DNA from: Prorocentrum cordatum
Taxonomy: Eukaryota > Sar > Dinophyceae > Prorocentrales > Prorocentraceae
Direction: 5' to 3'
Assembly: GCA_963575745.1 (NCBI GenBank)
Contig: CAUYUJ010020270.1
Coordinates: 1-64,000, forward strand
DNA: 64,000 nt
The position numbers and the translations under genes were made by a program. Of the stretch, positions 1-8,972 are shown one piece after another; the first letter of the stretch is position 1, and every line of letters starts with the position of its first letter. Below the pieces are notes generated by a model. The model saw nothing but the letters and a program-made list of their open reading frames with translations, had not been told where the DNA came from and did no database searches.

Positions 1-73
1 TCGATGCAAATCCGCAGGTAGTGTTGCAACAATTGAGTTGCATGTTGTTTTTTTTGGGCATGCCATGTTGAGT

Positions 74-94
74 CCGTTGTCATTTGGGCTCCAG
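74..94 (+). other. Relict dinoflagellate spliced leader
   Basis: Matches the 21-nt dinoflagellate spliced leader at 17 positions by eye (CATTTGGGCTCCAG at its 3' part). It lies 65 bp upstream of the first in-frame ATG of the long open frame at 159. Genomic copies of the leader next to genes are known in dinoflagellates as traces of reverse-transcribed, reinserted mRNAs. Confidence 0.55.
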
Positions 95-158
95 GGCATT
101 TCGCGCGCATCATTTTGTGCTCACGATTTGCAAGTTGCGTCTTGCATCCATCTGTGAC

Positions 159-2765
159 ATGCAGCCGCATGGAGCGGATGCTAAGATTCTCAAATGCAAG
201 GACGCAATGGACATTATTGAGAGGAAGTTCGACTCGCCTAAAGCAGAGGTGGTGGATTTGTACGAACAGGTCAAGGCGTTAGCTCGCCAACATGGTATGC
301 TACTGACAGAGAAAATCAACAGTAAGTATATGTACGTGAGCCCATGCAACAGATATGGCGACGGCGTCGTGCCGTGTGACGTCACTGACTTGATCATTAA
401 AATATTGGGAAATTGGTTCAGGCACGAGCATCTGATGATGCCTACGTGTGCCGAGGTGCCCCCAGTGGGCACTGCTGAGTACCTCAAGATCAAAGGGTTT
501 AACGACAAGATAATGGCCGATAGCGCAGGACAGCTGCCGTTCTACGATGATGGTGATGGTAAATATCAGAGTTACACATGCGGTCATACATCGCAAGGTT
601 TGCGATGCATCATACATGGCACGAGCGTGCCCGAGACCAACCCAGAGCGGTTCAGCGACATAAGCCAGGACGGGAAGATATCGTTGCAACGCCTCCAGCA
701 ATTCCAGCCAACTTATGCTGATGCGGCTGTAAACGGTCTCACATGGGACATCTTCGAATGGCAGTTTATCGAGGCGTTTCCTTTCGTTCCAGACCTTGTG
801 CAAGAAGCGGGCAACGCAGGGCAGGCCGCTGCCAAGTGCGAGAGCAGGCTGGACATCATGCTCAAGATTGCGCAGTACGCGAAGAGCCTGAAGCAGAAAT
901 TAGAGCTGAATCCGAATGAGACGTTCCCAGGGGATAAGGTCAGGCGCCAGGCGGGCAGGGGCGCAGTCTTCAAGCATGAGATAGACCACATGGTGGACTA
1001 TGTGAAGGAAATGTCAGGCGGACTGGACAATCCAGTGTTTCTTCACGAGCTAAGGGACTTCAACAGGCACCTGGCCAGAGCGACGATAGTAAAGTCAGAT
1101 GTCGCGGCAGCCGTCGCGACTTGCAAGATCGCGGGGGTGCTATTCAAGCTCGCGTGCATCAAGGCTATGCATGGCCCGAGCGACAAGTATAGGAAGGGCG
1201 ACGAACAGACGCTACTGAAGCTCTCGGACGTCAATGTGTTGCAGAACGAACGCAAGGCGCAGATCGCGTTACAGGGCGATGAGTTGCTGCAGAAGATTCG
1301 CAAGCTTGCGATTGACTTCGAAATCGATCCATCGAGCGCTCGCTGGTCCAACATAGTCGGGCTCGCCGATGTTCGAGTTGCCCACTTCGTCTTCAACAAG
1401 CCCGACGAGAGCCGCGGGGTATACAAACAGATCAACGACATCGCAGTTGACGCTTGGAAATCTATGGCTGCCAGCACTGGCAATAACAACGTTCGCTGCC
1501 CATGGAAGGCCAAGGCCGTCGCGCATGCACCACAGTGTGCTAGCAGCGTCTCCTCGACAGGTGTCAAGACCTTTGACCAGCGTGGCGAGTGGGTGAACGT
1601 GTCCGAAACGTTGGCTGTCAAAGGTTTCAAGGTGGGCGTGACGGTGTACAACCGCCAGGAGGGCGATGAGTCTGTGTATGAGATCAAGTCGACTGATGGG
1701 CAGAATGTGAAGATGCAGACGGGAGACGTAGAGCGCACCATAGATGCCGAGGACTTCATGCGAAACAAGTTCGCAATATACGACAACAAGAAAGAGGTAA
1801 TCGACCAGTTCGACCAGTTCAGCCCATTGAATTGCATGGACTACCACTGGGGGGTCGAGGAAGCTCGGATCAAGATTGCACTCGACGAAGTCTATTCACA
1901 ACATAGTGCTTGCCTCAAGCATAGCACGGCGATTCATTCGCCAATCAAATATAAAGCGGTGTCAGTGAAGAAGGAGTCCAAGAAGGACGCCATCGGACTT
2001 GTTCCGTTGACGACAACCATATCGCTCAAGAAGGCGACGGATGAGATCAATATTGGCAACGTTTGCCTTAGGAAGTATACCGACCCTGCCAAGCACACCG
2101 ATTACAACGTCGCGTTGATGGCCGCTGGCGGGCCCAGGCTCAAGCGTGAAGAGGGTGGGACTGGCATTGGTGGCCTGAAGCGCGTGCCAGATCAGTACGG
2201 GGTGCCTTTCTGGTTGGTCGGCGTGTGCACCGCGAAGGAGAAGCCAAACTTGGCTGTGACATTTGTGACCGCCACGAACGGCATTAAGGTTCCCATCCTC
2301 AAAAACACGGTCGAGCTCAGGAGCGGCGACAGGTTGCGCATGTCCGAGGACACAGCAAAGGCGCTTGCAAGGAAAGTTGCATTGTCCGACGCCACGCCCG
2401 CCAAGCCCGCCAAGAAAAAGCAAAGACGCAGTGAGCCGCCCATTCGCCGCATTGCCGCGGCATTACGCAGGGCGTTGGCGTCGCCCTCCGTATATGAACG
2501 CACCTTGTTGGATGGCGAAGACATACTGAAATGCTTCATCCTGCGACGCGTCATCACACCATCGCATCGCACCATTCTGCGATGCAGCATCGCGCCAGTC
2601 TGCGACATCGTCGCAACGCACCATCGCCGTTCTGGCTCAATCGCTGGGGTATCACGCGGCCCACGCTGCCCCGCACGTCTGCATGTCAGTGTCTGTTTCC
2701 ATGCGCACGGTGATCGAGGGCGGCGGGCTCAAGGAGCCGTGGATACCGCGGAATATTGTCCATAG
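159..2765 (+). CDS. Large hypothetical protein, possible retroposed gene
   Basis: I do not recognise this protein. The open frame could be read from a TTG at 84, but that codon lies inside the leader-like sequence, so I take the first ATG at 159. This gives about 868 residues. Residues 1 to about 745 look like a normal soluble globular protein of mixed composition, with no signal peptide and no membrane segment. About residues 746-760 are a Lys/Pro-rich basic patch (PAKPAKKKQRR), a possible nuclear localisation signal. The last 110 codons are Arg/His-rich and low quality, and a second leader-like sequence and another coding frame begin inside them, so the true C-terminus may lie near 2430-2500. 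The absence of introns over 2.3 kb and the upstream leader relict fit a processed gene copy. Confidence 0.65.
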   Translation: MQPHGADAKILKCKDAMDIIERKFDSPKAEVVDLYEQVKALARQHGMLLTEKINSKYMYVSPCNRYGDGVVPCDVTDLIIKILGNWFRHEHLMMPTCAEVPPVGTAEYLKIKGFNDKIMADSAGQLPFYDDGDGKYQSYTCGHTSQGLRCIIHGTSVPETNPERFSDISQDGKISLQRLQQFQPTYADAAVNGLTWDIFEWQFIEAFPFVPDLVQEAGNAGQAAAKCESRLDIMLKIAQYAKSLKQKLELNPNETFPGDKVRRQAGRGAVFKHEIDHMVDYVKEMSGGLDNPVFLHELRDFNRHLARATIVKSDVAAAVATCKIAGVLFKLACIKAMHGPSDKYRKGDEQTLLKLSDVNVLQNERKAQIALQGDELLQKIRKLAIDFEIDPSSARWSNIVGLADVRVAHFVFNKPDESRGVYKQINDIAVDAWKSMAASTGNNNVRCPWKAKAVAHAPQCASSVSSTGVKTFDQRGEWVNVSETLAVKGFKVGVTVYNRQEGDESVYEIKSTDGQNVKMQTGDVERTIDAEDFMRNKFAIYDNKKEVIDQFDQFSPLNCMDYHWGVEEARIKIALDEVYSQHSACLKHSTAIHSPIKYKAVSVKKESKKDAIGLVPLTTTISLKKATDEINIGNVCLRKYTDPAKHTDYNVALMAAGGPRLKREEGGTGIGGLKRVPDQYGVPFWLVGVCTAKEKPNLAVTFVTATNGIKVPILKNTVELRSGDRLRMSEDTAKALARKVALSDATPAKPAKKKQRRSEPPIRRIAAALRRALASPSVYERTLLDGEDILKCFILRRVITPSHRTILRCSIAPVCDIVATHHRRSGSIAGVSRGPRCPARLHVSVCFHAHGDRGRRAQGAVDTAEYCP
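2621..2641 (+). other. Possible second spliced-leader relict
   Basis: About 16 of 21 positions match the dinoflagellate spliced leader (TTCTGGCTCAAT at its 3' part). It lies 42 bp before the ATG of the frame at 2683. The match is weaker than those at 10579 and 12305, so chance is not excluded. Confidence 0.4.
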
Positions 2766-3180
2766 CGGAGGTATTGCGTTCATCGAGGTATCCCTGATGG
2801 ACAGGAGGCTCTTCCAGTTCGTCGACATCCAGAACCCAACAAACAGGAACGCCCCATTTGCCCAAAATCATTTCTTCAAAGAGTTGATGGCCCTCCGAAA
2901 CGCTGCATCGGACATTGCGATATGGGAGTACATGAAATCGCGAGACCCATTGCTGTCGGACCAGTCTGACCAAGACAAACTGATCAAGGCCTACAAGAAG
3001 AACATCGACGAGAGTGCTATGCCAGCATACGTTACGGTTCAGTTGCCAGAGGTTGAATTTAATGGCGGCGGCGTGGCCTTGAAGTGCGAGCCGATCGCAG
3101 TAAGATGCATATTTTCTGCATCAGCGATTAGCAAGGTACATGTGGAATGTACAGAGAGCGTACTGACTTACATCAGATGA
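2683..3180 (+). CDS. Small hypothetical protein downstream of a leader-like sequence
   Basis: Unrecognised 165-codon frame beginning MSVSVSMRTV. The region up to codon 139 (about 3099) looks like real protein, with balanced composition and helices around FFKELMALRNAASD and DKLIKAYKKNID. At 3100 a canonical donor GTAAGA appears, and cag-ending acceptors lie near 3176-3181, so the last 26 residues may be intron and the gene could continue downstream; the junction phase does not resolve cleanly. It overlaps the low-complexity tail of the preceding gene in another frame, so one of the two boundaries is wrong. Function unknown. Confidence 0.45.
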   Translation: MSVSVSMRTVIEGGGLKEPWIPRNIVHSGGIAFIEVSLMDRRLFQFVDIQNPTNRNAPFAQNHFFKELMALRNAASDIAIWEYMKSRDPLLSDQSDQDKLIKAYKKNIDESAMPAYVTVQLPEVEFNGGGVALKCEPIAVRCIFSASAISKVHVECTESVLTYIR

Positions 3181-3372
3181 GCTGCGCTGAAAGCAGCAGA
3201 GGACGATGGCACCGAGAAACAAAAGAGAGGACTGAGCGGAGTGCCAGGGGTCCGATGCGACAAGCGTCGCAGGGTAGTGTATGTCGTTGTGAAATCCCAC
3301 AACTCGTCAAGACGCATCTATCAAAAACCAGTGGAATGGAATGACACGTGTATTTTGCACTGCGCCCGCGAA

Positions 3373-4198
3373 CTACGCGACAAAGTGGTCGCGAAGGGCG
3401 AGGAGATAGAGGATCGCGAGCCCGATGCCGATCTTCTCCATGGGCTGAATTGTGCCGAGCATGCCGAGGGGGGTGGGCCCGAAGATCAACAGGGCGATGG
3501 CGAAGACGACAATGTCGATGCTGCGGGTGATAGCGACGCCCAGGGCTGAGACGCCAGGCGCTGCGTCGGGCACGCACAGCGCGCCCACCCTTTCGACCTC
3601 CTATCTATTCTCCCACCGTCGGCCCCGTCGTCCTTCCCACCCGCGGGGGGGGGAGGAGGGGGAGGGGGGGGGGCTCGTCGCCATCGTTTTACACGCCCCC
3701 TCGTGCCACTCCTCGCCCGTTCGCATCCTAGATGCGCTCTTCAGGCAGACGCGCCGCCGCCACCCCTCGCCCCTGAATGTTCAACAAGGAGCCATCTGGG
3801 AACGACCTCTTATAGAGCGCCAACTCGTCCTGAGGGCCTGCACCTCCTGCTCCAGCCCCTCGACCTTCTGCGCTGCCTCCGTCTGCTGCTGTTGCTGTAG
3901 CGCTGCCTCCGTCTGCTGCTGCTGGTGCCGCTGCTCTGCGATCGTGCGCTGCTGCTCCCCCAACTCCGCGAGCAAGTGATCGTGCTGCTGACCGCGCAGC
4001 AAGAGATCGCCCTCCACATCGTCCACTCGTGCTAGCAACACTTGTGCAGCATTTACGTGCGCAAACAAAGCCTTCTATCGGCAGGTGGAGGGGCGACGGC
4101 GGCGGCGACGACATCGACGACGACGAACTTAAGACGACGACGCCCGCCTCGCGAAGCTGCCGCATCGCGGCGACTATGCCAGGGGTCCCGGGCGCCAT
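3373..4198 (-). CDS. Three-exon coiled-coil protein with C-terminal membrane segments (model)
   Basis: Reading the minus strand, three blocks look coding. The first, 4198 to about 4140, starts MAPGTPGIVAAMRQL. The second, about 4045-3805, is a Gln/Glu-rich coiled coil (EQQRTIAEQRHQQQQ). The third, about 3588-3373, is a hydrophobic tail with two membrane-spanning stretches (SIDIVVFAIALLIFG and IGIGLAILYLLAL) ending at a TAG. The third block has about 85-90 percent G or C at third codon positions by eye, far more than the opposing plus frame, so I favour the minus strand. Exon edges are estimates: the first donor may be GC type, and a G-rich, stop-containing stretch around 3600-3690 would be intron. 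The likely product is a tail-anchored membrane protein of unknown role. Confidence 0.4.
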
Positions 4199-4199
4199 C

Positions 4200-5049
4200 G
4201 CAGCGCGGCTCTCGGACGACACCACGGGGGGATGTGCGGGGCCCGATCCGTCCTCGGGGGGGCTACGCGGGGCTCGCGTGTGAGCGCCAGCCGCTACGTA
4301 CGGGCGCCCCGACCCCATCCCCATTAACCCTGCACCCAACACGGCGATGCGGATGCTCCGCAGAGGCGACGTCGCGGGGTGGCACCGTCGCGGGGCGGGG
4401 GACTTGGGGGTGGCCGACTTGGGGGGGGCCAGGAGCAAATGATTGGTATGGGGTTCGAATGGGAATGGGGTCGGGGGCACATTGTGCGTGATCTATGGGG
4501 GGCATGCAGTTTACTTCGCATGCCATATATGCGAGCTCGTAGTTGGGCGTGCTGCTTATGGGGATACAGCCATCGCCATGGGTGTGAAAACCATCATCGT
4601 TGCACATGCGTTCAGCAACATGTGCTTGTGACGCAACTGTGCATGATTCTCATTATGGTGACAATCGCATCTGCCACATCGTCGGCCGCACAATTGCCAC
4701 TGTCATTACCACCGATACACACCGACTCGAACGTACATGTCATGTAAGAGACGTTAGCGTCAGCATCACAAATCACATTATGCGTATGCAAACTATTTCG
4801 CCACAGCCGTTGTGTTGTTATGTGCGCGCGACGCCGTGAGTTATTCATGTGGGTGTTGGACTAGCTTCGGTTATGGCGAGATAATGTTTGGTATTTGTAA
4901 TATCGTAGTTTGATGTCGAACGGCACAGTAGTGTAGAGCTTCGTAGGTTAAGGATTTCGGCTTTCGGGTGAGTACAGTACTGCAAGCTTTGTGTGGTCTG
5001 TATATGTGTAGAGTGCATCTAAGATGCACGAGGAACTATAAAGATCCGC
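4200..5049. other. Intergenic stretch, nothing recognised
   Basis: About 850 bp with mixed composition, no convincing ORF on either strand, no tRNA or snRNA that I can see. It ends at a TC microsatellite. Confidence 0.5.

Positions 5050-5087
<38 letters not shown>
5050..5087 (+). repeat. (TC)n microsatellite
   Basis: About 18 uninterrupted TC units directly upstream of the Gly/Tyr-repeat gene. It could act as a polypyrimidine tract for splicing, but no acceptor is assured. Confidence 0.9.
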
Positions 5088-5089
<2 letters not shown>

Positions 5090-5233
5090 CCGACGCCGTT
5101 GTGGCCCATGTGTTCAGCCACGCCCGCGGCGCGCGGGCCGTGGGTTCACGGCGCGGGGCCCGCACCTCCACAGGGTGCTCGCCCCCCCCCGCCGCGCGGG
5201 GCCCCCGACGCCCGCCGCGGCCTCGCCCTGCAG

Positions 5234-7060
5234 ATGAGCGGCGGTGGCGACGACGCCACCGAGGTGGCAATGTTGCTCGCAGCGGCGAGCGAGATCCAGC
5301 AGCGACGGGAGAAGGTGGCGGGGGAGAAGCCGTCGCGGCTGCAGCCGACGTCCAAGAAGCGGCCGACCGCGCCGCGGACGGCTCCGCCAGAGCACGTCTT
5401 GGCGGCCGCCATGGCCTCCGCCGAGAAGAAGCGCAAGGCGATGTGCTGGTCGGCACAGGCTCGCGTGCAGACGCGGCGCGGCTCGGTGGCGGACTCGCTG
5501 CTCGAGAAGCTCAACCTCGCGCCGCCCATGCACCCGACGACGAACTCGATGAAGCACCTTCTCGAGTTCGAGGTCGACGAGCCCGAGGGTGGTGGCGACG
5601 ACGCCGCGGGCGGCGGCGACGCGGTCGACGAGGGCGACGGCGACTACGAGGGCGCCATGGCGGATGAGTGCGAAGGTGGCGACGCTGAGGGCGGTGGCTA
5701 CGACGACAGCGCTGGCGAGAGCTACACCGCCGATGGCGACGCCGAGGACTACGGCTACTACAGCAGTTGCCGTAAAAGCCGCCACTACTACGACTACGAC
5801 GACAGCAGCGAGGGCGTTGGCGGCAAAGACAGCTACTACACCAAGGACGGCAACGACGGCCACACCAAGGACGGCTACTACGGCGGCCACAACAAGGACG
5901 GCTACTACTACGGCCACAACAAGGACGGCTGCTACGGCGGCCACACCAAGGACGGCTACTACGGCAAGGACGGCTGGTGGGCCAAGGACGGCTACTACGG
6001 CCGTGAGAAGGGCGACGGCTACTATGGCCGCAAGGGCGACGGCTACTATGGCCACGAGAAGGGTGACGGCTACTATGGCCACAAGGGCGACGGCTACTAA
6101 GGCCACGAGAAGGGCGACGGCTACTATGGCCACGAGACGGGCGACGGCTACTACAGCCACGTGAAGGGCGACGACTACTACGGCCACAAAGGCGACGGCT
6201 ACAACGGCCAGGAGTGGCGTGGCCGCGACAAGGGCGACGGCTACTACGGCCACGAAGGCGACGGCTACAGCGGCCACGTGAAGGGCGACGGCTACAGCGG
6301 CCACGTGAAGGGCGACGGCTACTACAGCCACGAGAAGGGCGACGGCTACGACAGAAAAAACAATAAAAAAACGAAAAAAAAGAGAAGTGCAAGAAACGTA
6401 ACAAAACTATCAAAACTCATAAAATAAAACTCATATAGCAAAAAATTAAAAAATAACAAATAACAACCATGACAACAAAAAAAAAAGACAAAACAGCATC
6501 TAAAAAGACTAAAAAACAAAAAAACAAACATACAAACATTCAAATCCACAAATACAAAATAAAACAGTACAAATCAAACAATATAGTAACATTTGCAATA
6601 TAAAAAAAAAAAAAAACCATTATAAACCACAATCACTACAACCAATACAACGCAAGACCAAAACCAAACCTCCAAACACAAAATAATCCAAAAACAAATA
6701 CCAAAATCTACAACTAACGAACTACAACTAGCCTGATCCCACCACCCCGACAAGGCGACGCCTACTAACGGCGGCCACAAGAAGGACGGCTACGGCGGCC
6801 ACAAGAAGGACGGCTGCGGCGGCCACGTGAAGGGCGACGGCAAGGACGGGGGCGGGGGCGACGGCCCCCGCCCCCGCGGGGGCAAGCACATCCGCCTCGC
6901 CAAAGCACTGGCCGTGCGGGAGCACCTGCAGGGCTTGCACGACCTGTCCGAGCAGGACCAGAAGTACGCGGCCTGGAGCCGCCGCACGCAGCCGCAGGTG
7001 TGGCTGAAGGCGGTCGCCGACTACGCTGCGGCGACCGCAGCGGGTTCAAGCTCCGTGTGA
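5234..7060 (+). CDS. Gly/Tyr-rich tandem-repeat protein, interrupted
   Basis: The start is uncertain: ATG codons lie in frame at 5108 and 5234, and I take 5234 because it follows CTGCAG, a possible acceptor, and begins the less Pro/Arg-rich part. Order of regions: a Lys/Arg-rich segment (residues about 20-90), an acidic Gly/Asp segment (about 115-180), then many copies of a GHxKGDGYYG repeat. TAA at 6098-6100 stops the frame exactly where a repeat should read Tyr-Tyr, yet the same frame continues with repeats to about 6345. An A-rich stretch follows, and the frame resumes with repeats at about 6765, ending in a non-repetitive C-terminus (KHIRLAKALAVREH) and a TGA at 7060. Either the A-rich stretch is an intron and the TAA a nonsense change, or the copy is a pseudogene. 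I know of no named family. Confidence 0.55.
5824..6345 (+). repeat. Coding minisatellite, 24-30 bp units
   Basis: Imperfect tandem units whose consensus contains GGCGACGGCTACTA and GGCCACGAGAAG, translating to GHEKGDGYY. Units vary from 8 to 10 codons, all multiples of three, which keeps the frame apart from one TAC-to-TAA change at 6098. Confidence 0.85.
6347..6750 (+). other. A-rich, strand-asymmetric segment inside the repeat gene
   Basis: About 400 bp made mostly of A and C on the plus strand, with very few G and T, in a locus that is otherwise GC-rich. It is bounded by repeat-coding sequence on both sides. CGACA occurs at both edges (about 6350 and 6748) and could be a short target-site duplication. 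No GT or GC donor with a clear polypyrimidine acceptor is visible, so an insertion is at least as likely as an intron. Confidence 0.55.
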
Positions 7061-7087
7061 TCACGGGGCACACGTCGGCGACCACCG

Positions 7088-7106
7088 TGTCGTCGTCGTG
7101 GTCGTG

Positions 7107-7140
<34 letters not shown>

Positions 7141-7168
7141 GCGTTGTCGTCGTCGTCGTCGTCGCGTG
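7088..7168 (+). repeat. (GTC)n trinucleotide array
   Basis: About 25 GTC units with a few GTG variants, just after the stop of the Gly/Tyr-repeat gene. Confidence 0.9.
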
Positions 7169-7293
7169 GTCGGCGAGGTGTGCCCCGTCGGAAGGGGTTG
7201 AGGCTCCCACGGCGGCGACTCAGCACAGGAGTTGCCGCCGAAGCTGCGGGGGTGCGCAGCAGCTGAGGGCTGCCACGAATACGGATTAAGAAT

Positions 7294-7514
7294 CGTCGCG
7301 GAGGGTACCGCTGTCAAACGACACGGGTGTCGTCTTTGAGAATCTCAAAGACGACAACGTGTCGCCTTTGAGAATCTCAACGGCGACACGCGTGTCGTCT
7401 TTGAGAATCTCAAAGACGACAACATCTCTGTTAGATTTAATATTACCAACGTGTCGTCTTTGAGAATCTCAAAGACGACGCGCGTGTCGTCTGACAGTGG
7501 TACCCTCTGCGACG
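7294..7514. mobile_element. Foldback MITE-like element with terminal inverted repeats
   Basis: The first 32 bp (starting CGTCGCGGAGGGTACC) and the last 32 bp are reverse complements with about three mismatches. Inside lie at least four direct copies of a near-perfect hairpin with 13-bp arms (arm GTCGTCTTTGAGA, one-base loop). The second copy reads GTCGCC and GGCGAC instead of GTCGTC and GACGAC, so a paired change is kept. No ORF. Target-site duplication is not clear. Confidence 0.65.
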
Positions 7515-7812
7515 CTTCTCGGTCCACCTTCAGAGGTGTTCATCGCATCGGTCGTGAGGCCTTTGGACGATCGCTGAGCGACGCGTCGCTCCCGCTCAGC
7601 GTGATCGATCCGCTTCCCTGAGCACTTTTCGGAGGCTCACGATCGACGGCGAAACGATCGACCTCCCCCCCTCCTTCCTCTCATCCCTTCCTCCTCCTAT
7701 TCCTTCTCCTCCTCCTCATCCTTTGCCTCCCCCTCCCCCTCCTCCTTCTCCTGCTTCCTCCTCATCCGCCTCCGCCTCCTCCAGTTCCATCCTCCTCCTC
7801 GTCCCCCTCAGC

Positions 7813-7975
7813 ATCCTGAGGTGTCCTGAGGTGTCCTGAGGTGTCCCGAGGTGTCCTGAGGTCTCCTGGGGTTGTCAGCTCAGAGATGCCCTGAGGTGTC
7901 CTGAGGCGCCCTGGTGTTGTCATCTCAGAGGTGTCCTGAGGTGTCCTGAGGTATCCTGAGGTGTCCTGAGGCGTT
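7813..7975 (+). repeat. 10-bp minisatellite TCCTGAGGTG
   Basis: Two runs of TCCTGAGGTG-type units (7813-7865 and 7888-7975) with a short imperfect spacer. Some units read CCCGAGG or CTGAGGC. Confidence 0.9.
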
Positions 7976-7978
7976 GCA

Positions 7979-8017
7979 TTCGCCGTCGTCGTCGTCGGCG
8001 TCCGCCGTCGTCGTCGC

Positions 8018-8049
<32 letters not shown>

Positions 8050-8345
8050 TCCCGCATCGTCGTCGTCGCCGCCGCAGTCGTCGTCGTCGTCCGCCGCCTT
8101 CGTCGCCGCCGACGTCGTCGCCGTCGCCGTTGTCGCCGTCGTCGTCGTCGCCGTCGTCGTCGCCGTCGTCCTGCATCGTGGTCGTCGCCGCCGCAGTCGT
8201 CGTCGTCGTCCGCCGCCTTCGTCGCCGCCGACGTCGTCGCCGTCGCCGCCGTCGCCGCCGCCGCCGTCGCCGCCGTCGTCGTCGCCGTCGCCGCCGCCGC
8301 CGCCGCCGTCGCCGTCGCCGCCGTCGCCGTCGCCGCCGTTGCCCT
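7979..8345 (+). repeat. Trinucleotide array (CGT/CGC)n with internal larger repeat
   Basis: About 360 bp of interrupted CGT and CGC units. A block around CATCGTCGTCGTCGCC, CCGCAGTCGTC and CGCCTTCGTCGCCGCC occurs twice (about 8050-8130 and 8175-8250), showing duplication above the triplet level. Arg-, Val- and Ser-rich ORFs here are products of the repeat. Confidence 0.85.
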
Positions 8346-8370
8346 CATCATCCGCATCGGCTGCGCCGTC

Positions 8371-8901
8371 TCACCGCCGCCCATCATCCCCGCAATCGCG
8401 ACCCTCATGGTCCTCGCGAAGGTTCGCGACGCGGCCCTGGCCCTCGCGAATGTTCGCGATCGTGGCGGCCTGGCTCGCGATAGTGGCGGCCTGGCTCTCG
8501 ATCGTGGCCTTCTGAGCTTCGATCGTGGCGTCGTTGCTCTGAATCTGCTCATGCCATTTGATGTAGTCATCGCGCTGCTTCAGGGCACGATCAACCACGG
8601 AGACGATCACACGGCGATGATCATCAGCCGACTCGAGCTGCTGGTTCATATCAGCAACCATGCGGTCCGCCGTATCCTCGACGGGGCCGCTCCGCCACGA
8701 TCCACCACCAGCATAAGCCGATGACGAGCCGTCACCAATTGACGCCAATTCGGGCGGGGAGGTCGACGGTGGGCGGGCTGGGCTGATAACCGTTCTGCAC
8801 CAACATATACGGAGGATGGCGGGGAGGATGAGGACGAGGATACCAATGATGGCGAGGACGGGGGCGGTGGAGATCACGCTGCTCAGACAGCGATCGCACA
8901 T
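8371..8901 (-). CDS. Membrane-anchored coiled-coil protein, hypothetical
   Basis: A 176-residue frame from ATG at 8901 to TGA at 8371. Residues about 9-34 are strongly hydrophobic (APVLAIIGILVLILPAIL), a likely signal anchor or membrane helix. Residues about 35-75 are Ser/Pro-rich, and 80-165 form a helical coiled-coil region with repeated ATIESQA and ATIASQA units. Third codon positions are GC-rich, as for a real gene. It starts 71 bp from the ATG of the plus-strand gene at 8973, a divergent arrangement. Its end abuts the trinucleotide array, so it could be shortened. No named family recognised. Confidence 0.5.
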   Translation of the reverse strand: MCDRCLSSVISTAPVLAIIGILVLILPAILRICWCRTVISPARPPSTSPPELASIGDGSSSAYAGGGSWRSGPVEDTADRMVADMNQQLESADDHRRVIVSVVDRALKQRDDYIKWHEQIQSNDATIEAQKATIESQAATIASQAATIANIREGQGRVANLREDHEGRDCGDDGRR

Positions 8902-8972
8902 CGTCGACGGATGCGATCATCGTCGCAGCGTTCTGGCACAGATCGCGCCCGTCTCTCTTCTCTATAGCCACA

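Noticed and set aside
3241-3549. Plus-strand acidic ORF continuing the gene at 2683
   Set aside because: Third codon positions are much less GC-rich than those of the opposing minus-strand membrane frame, and no splice junction keeps the phase.
4440-4470. tRNA-like GGTTCGAAT motif
   Set aside because: No matching acceptor, D-arm or anticodon-arm pairing at the right distances.
5114-6331. 405-codon minus-strand ORF of Val/Ala repeats
   Set aside because: Antisense shadow of the Gly/Tyr coding minisatellite.
7813-7975. CRISPR-like repeat array
   Set aside because: Units are contiguous 10-mers without spacers, in eukaryotic nuclear DNA. No other array in the window has repeat-spacer structure.
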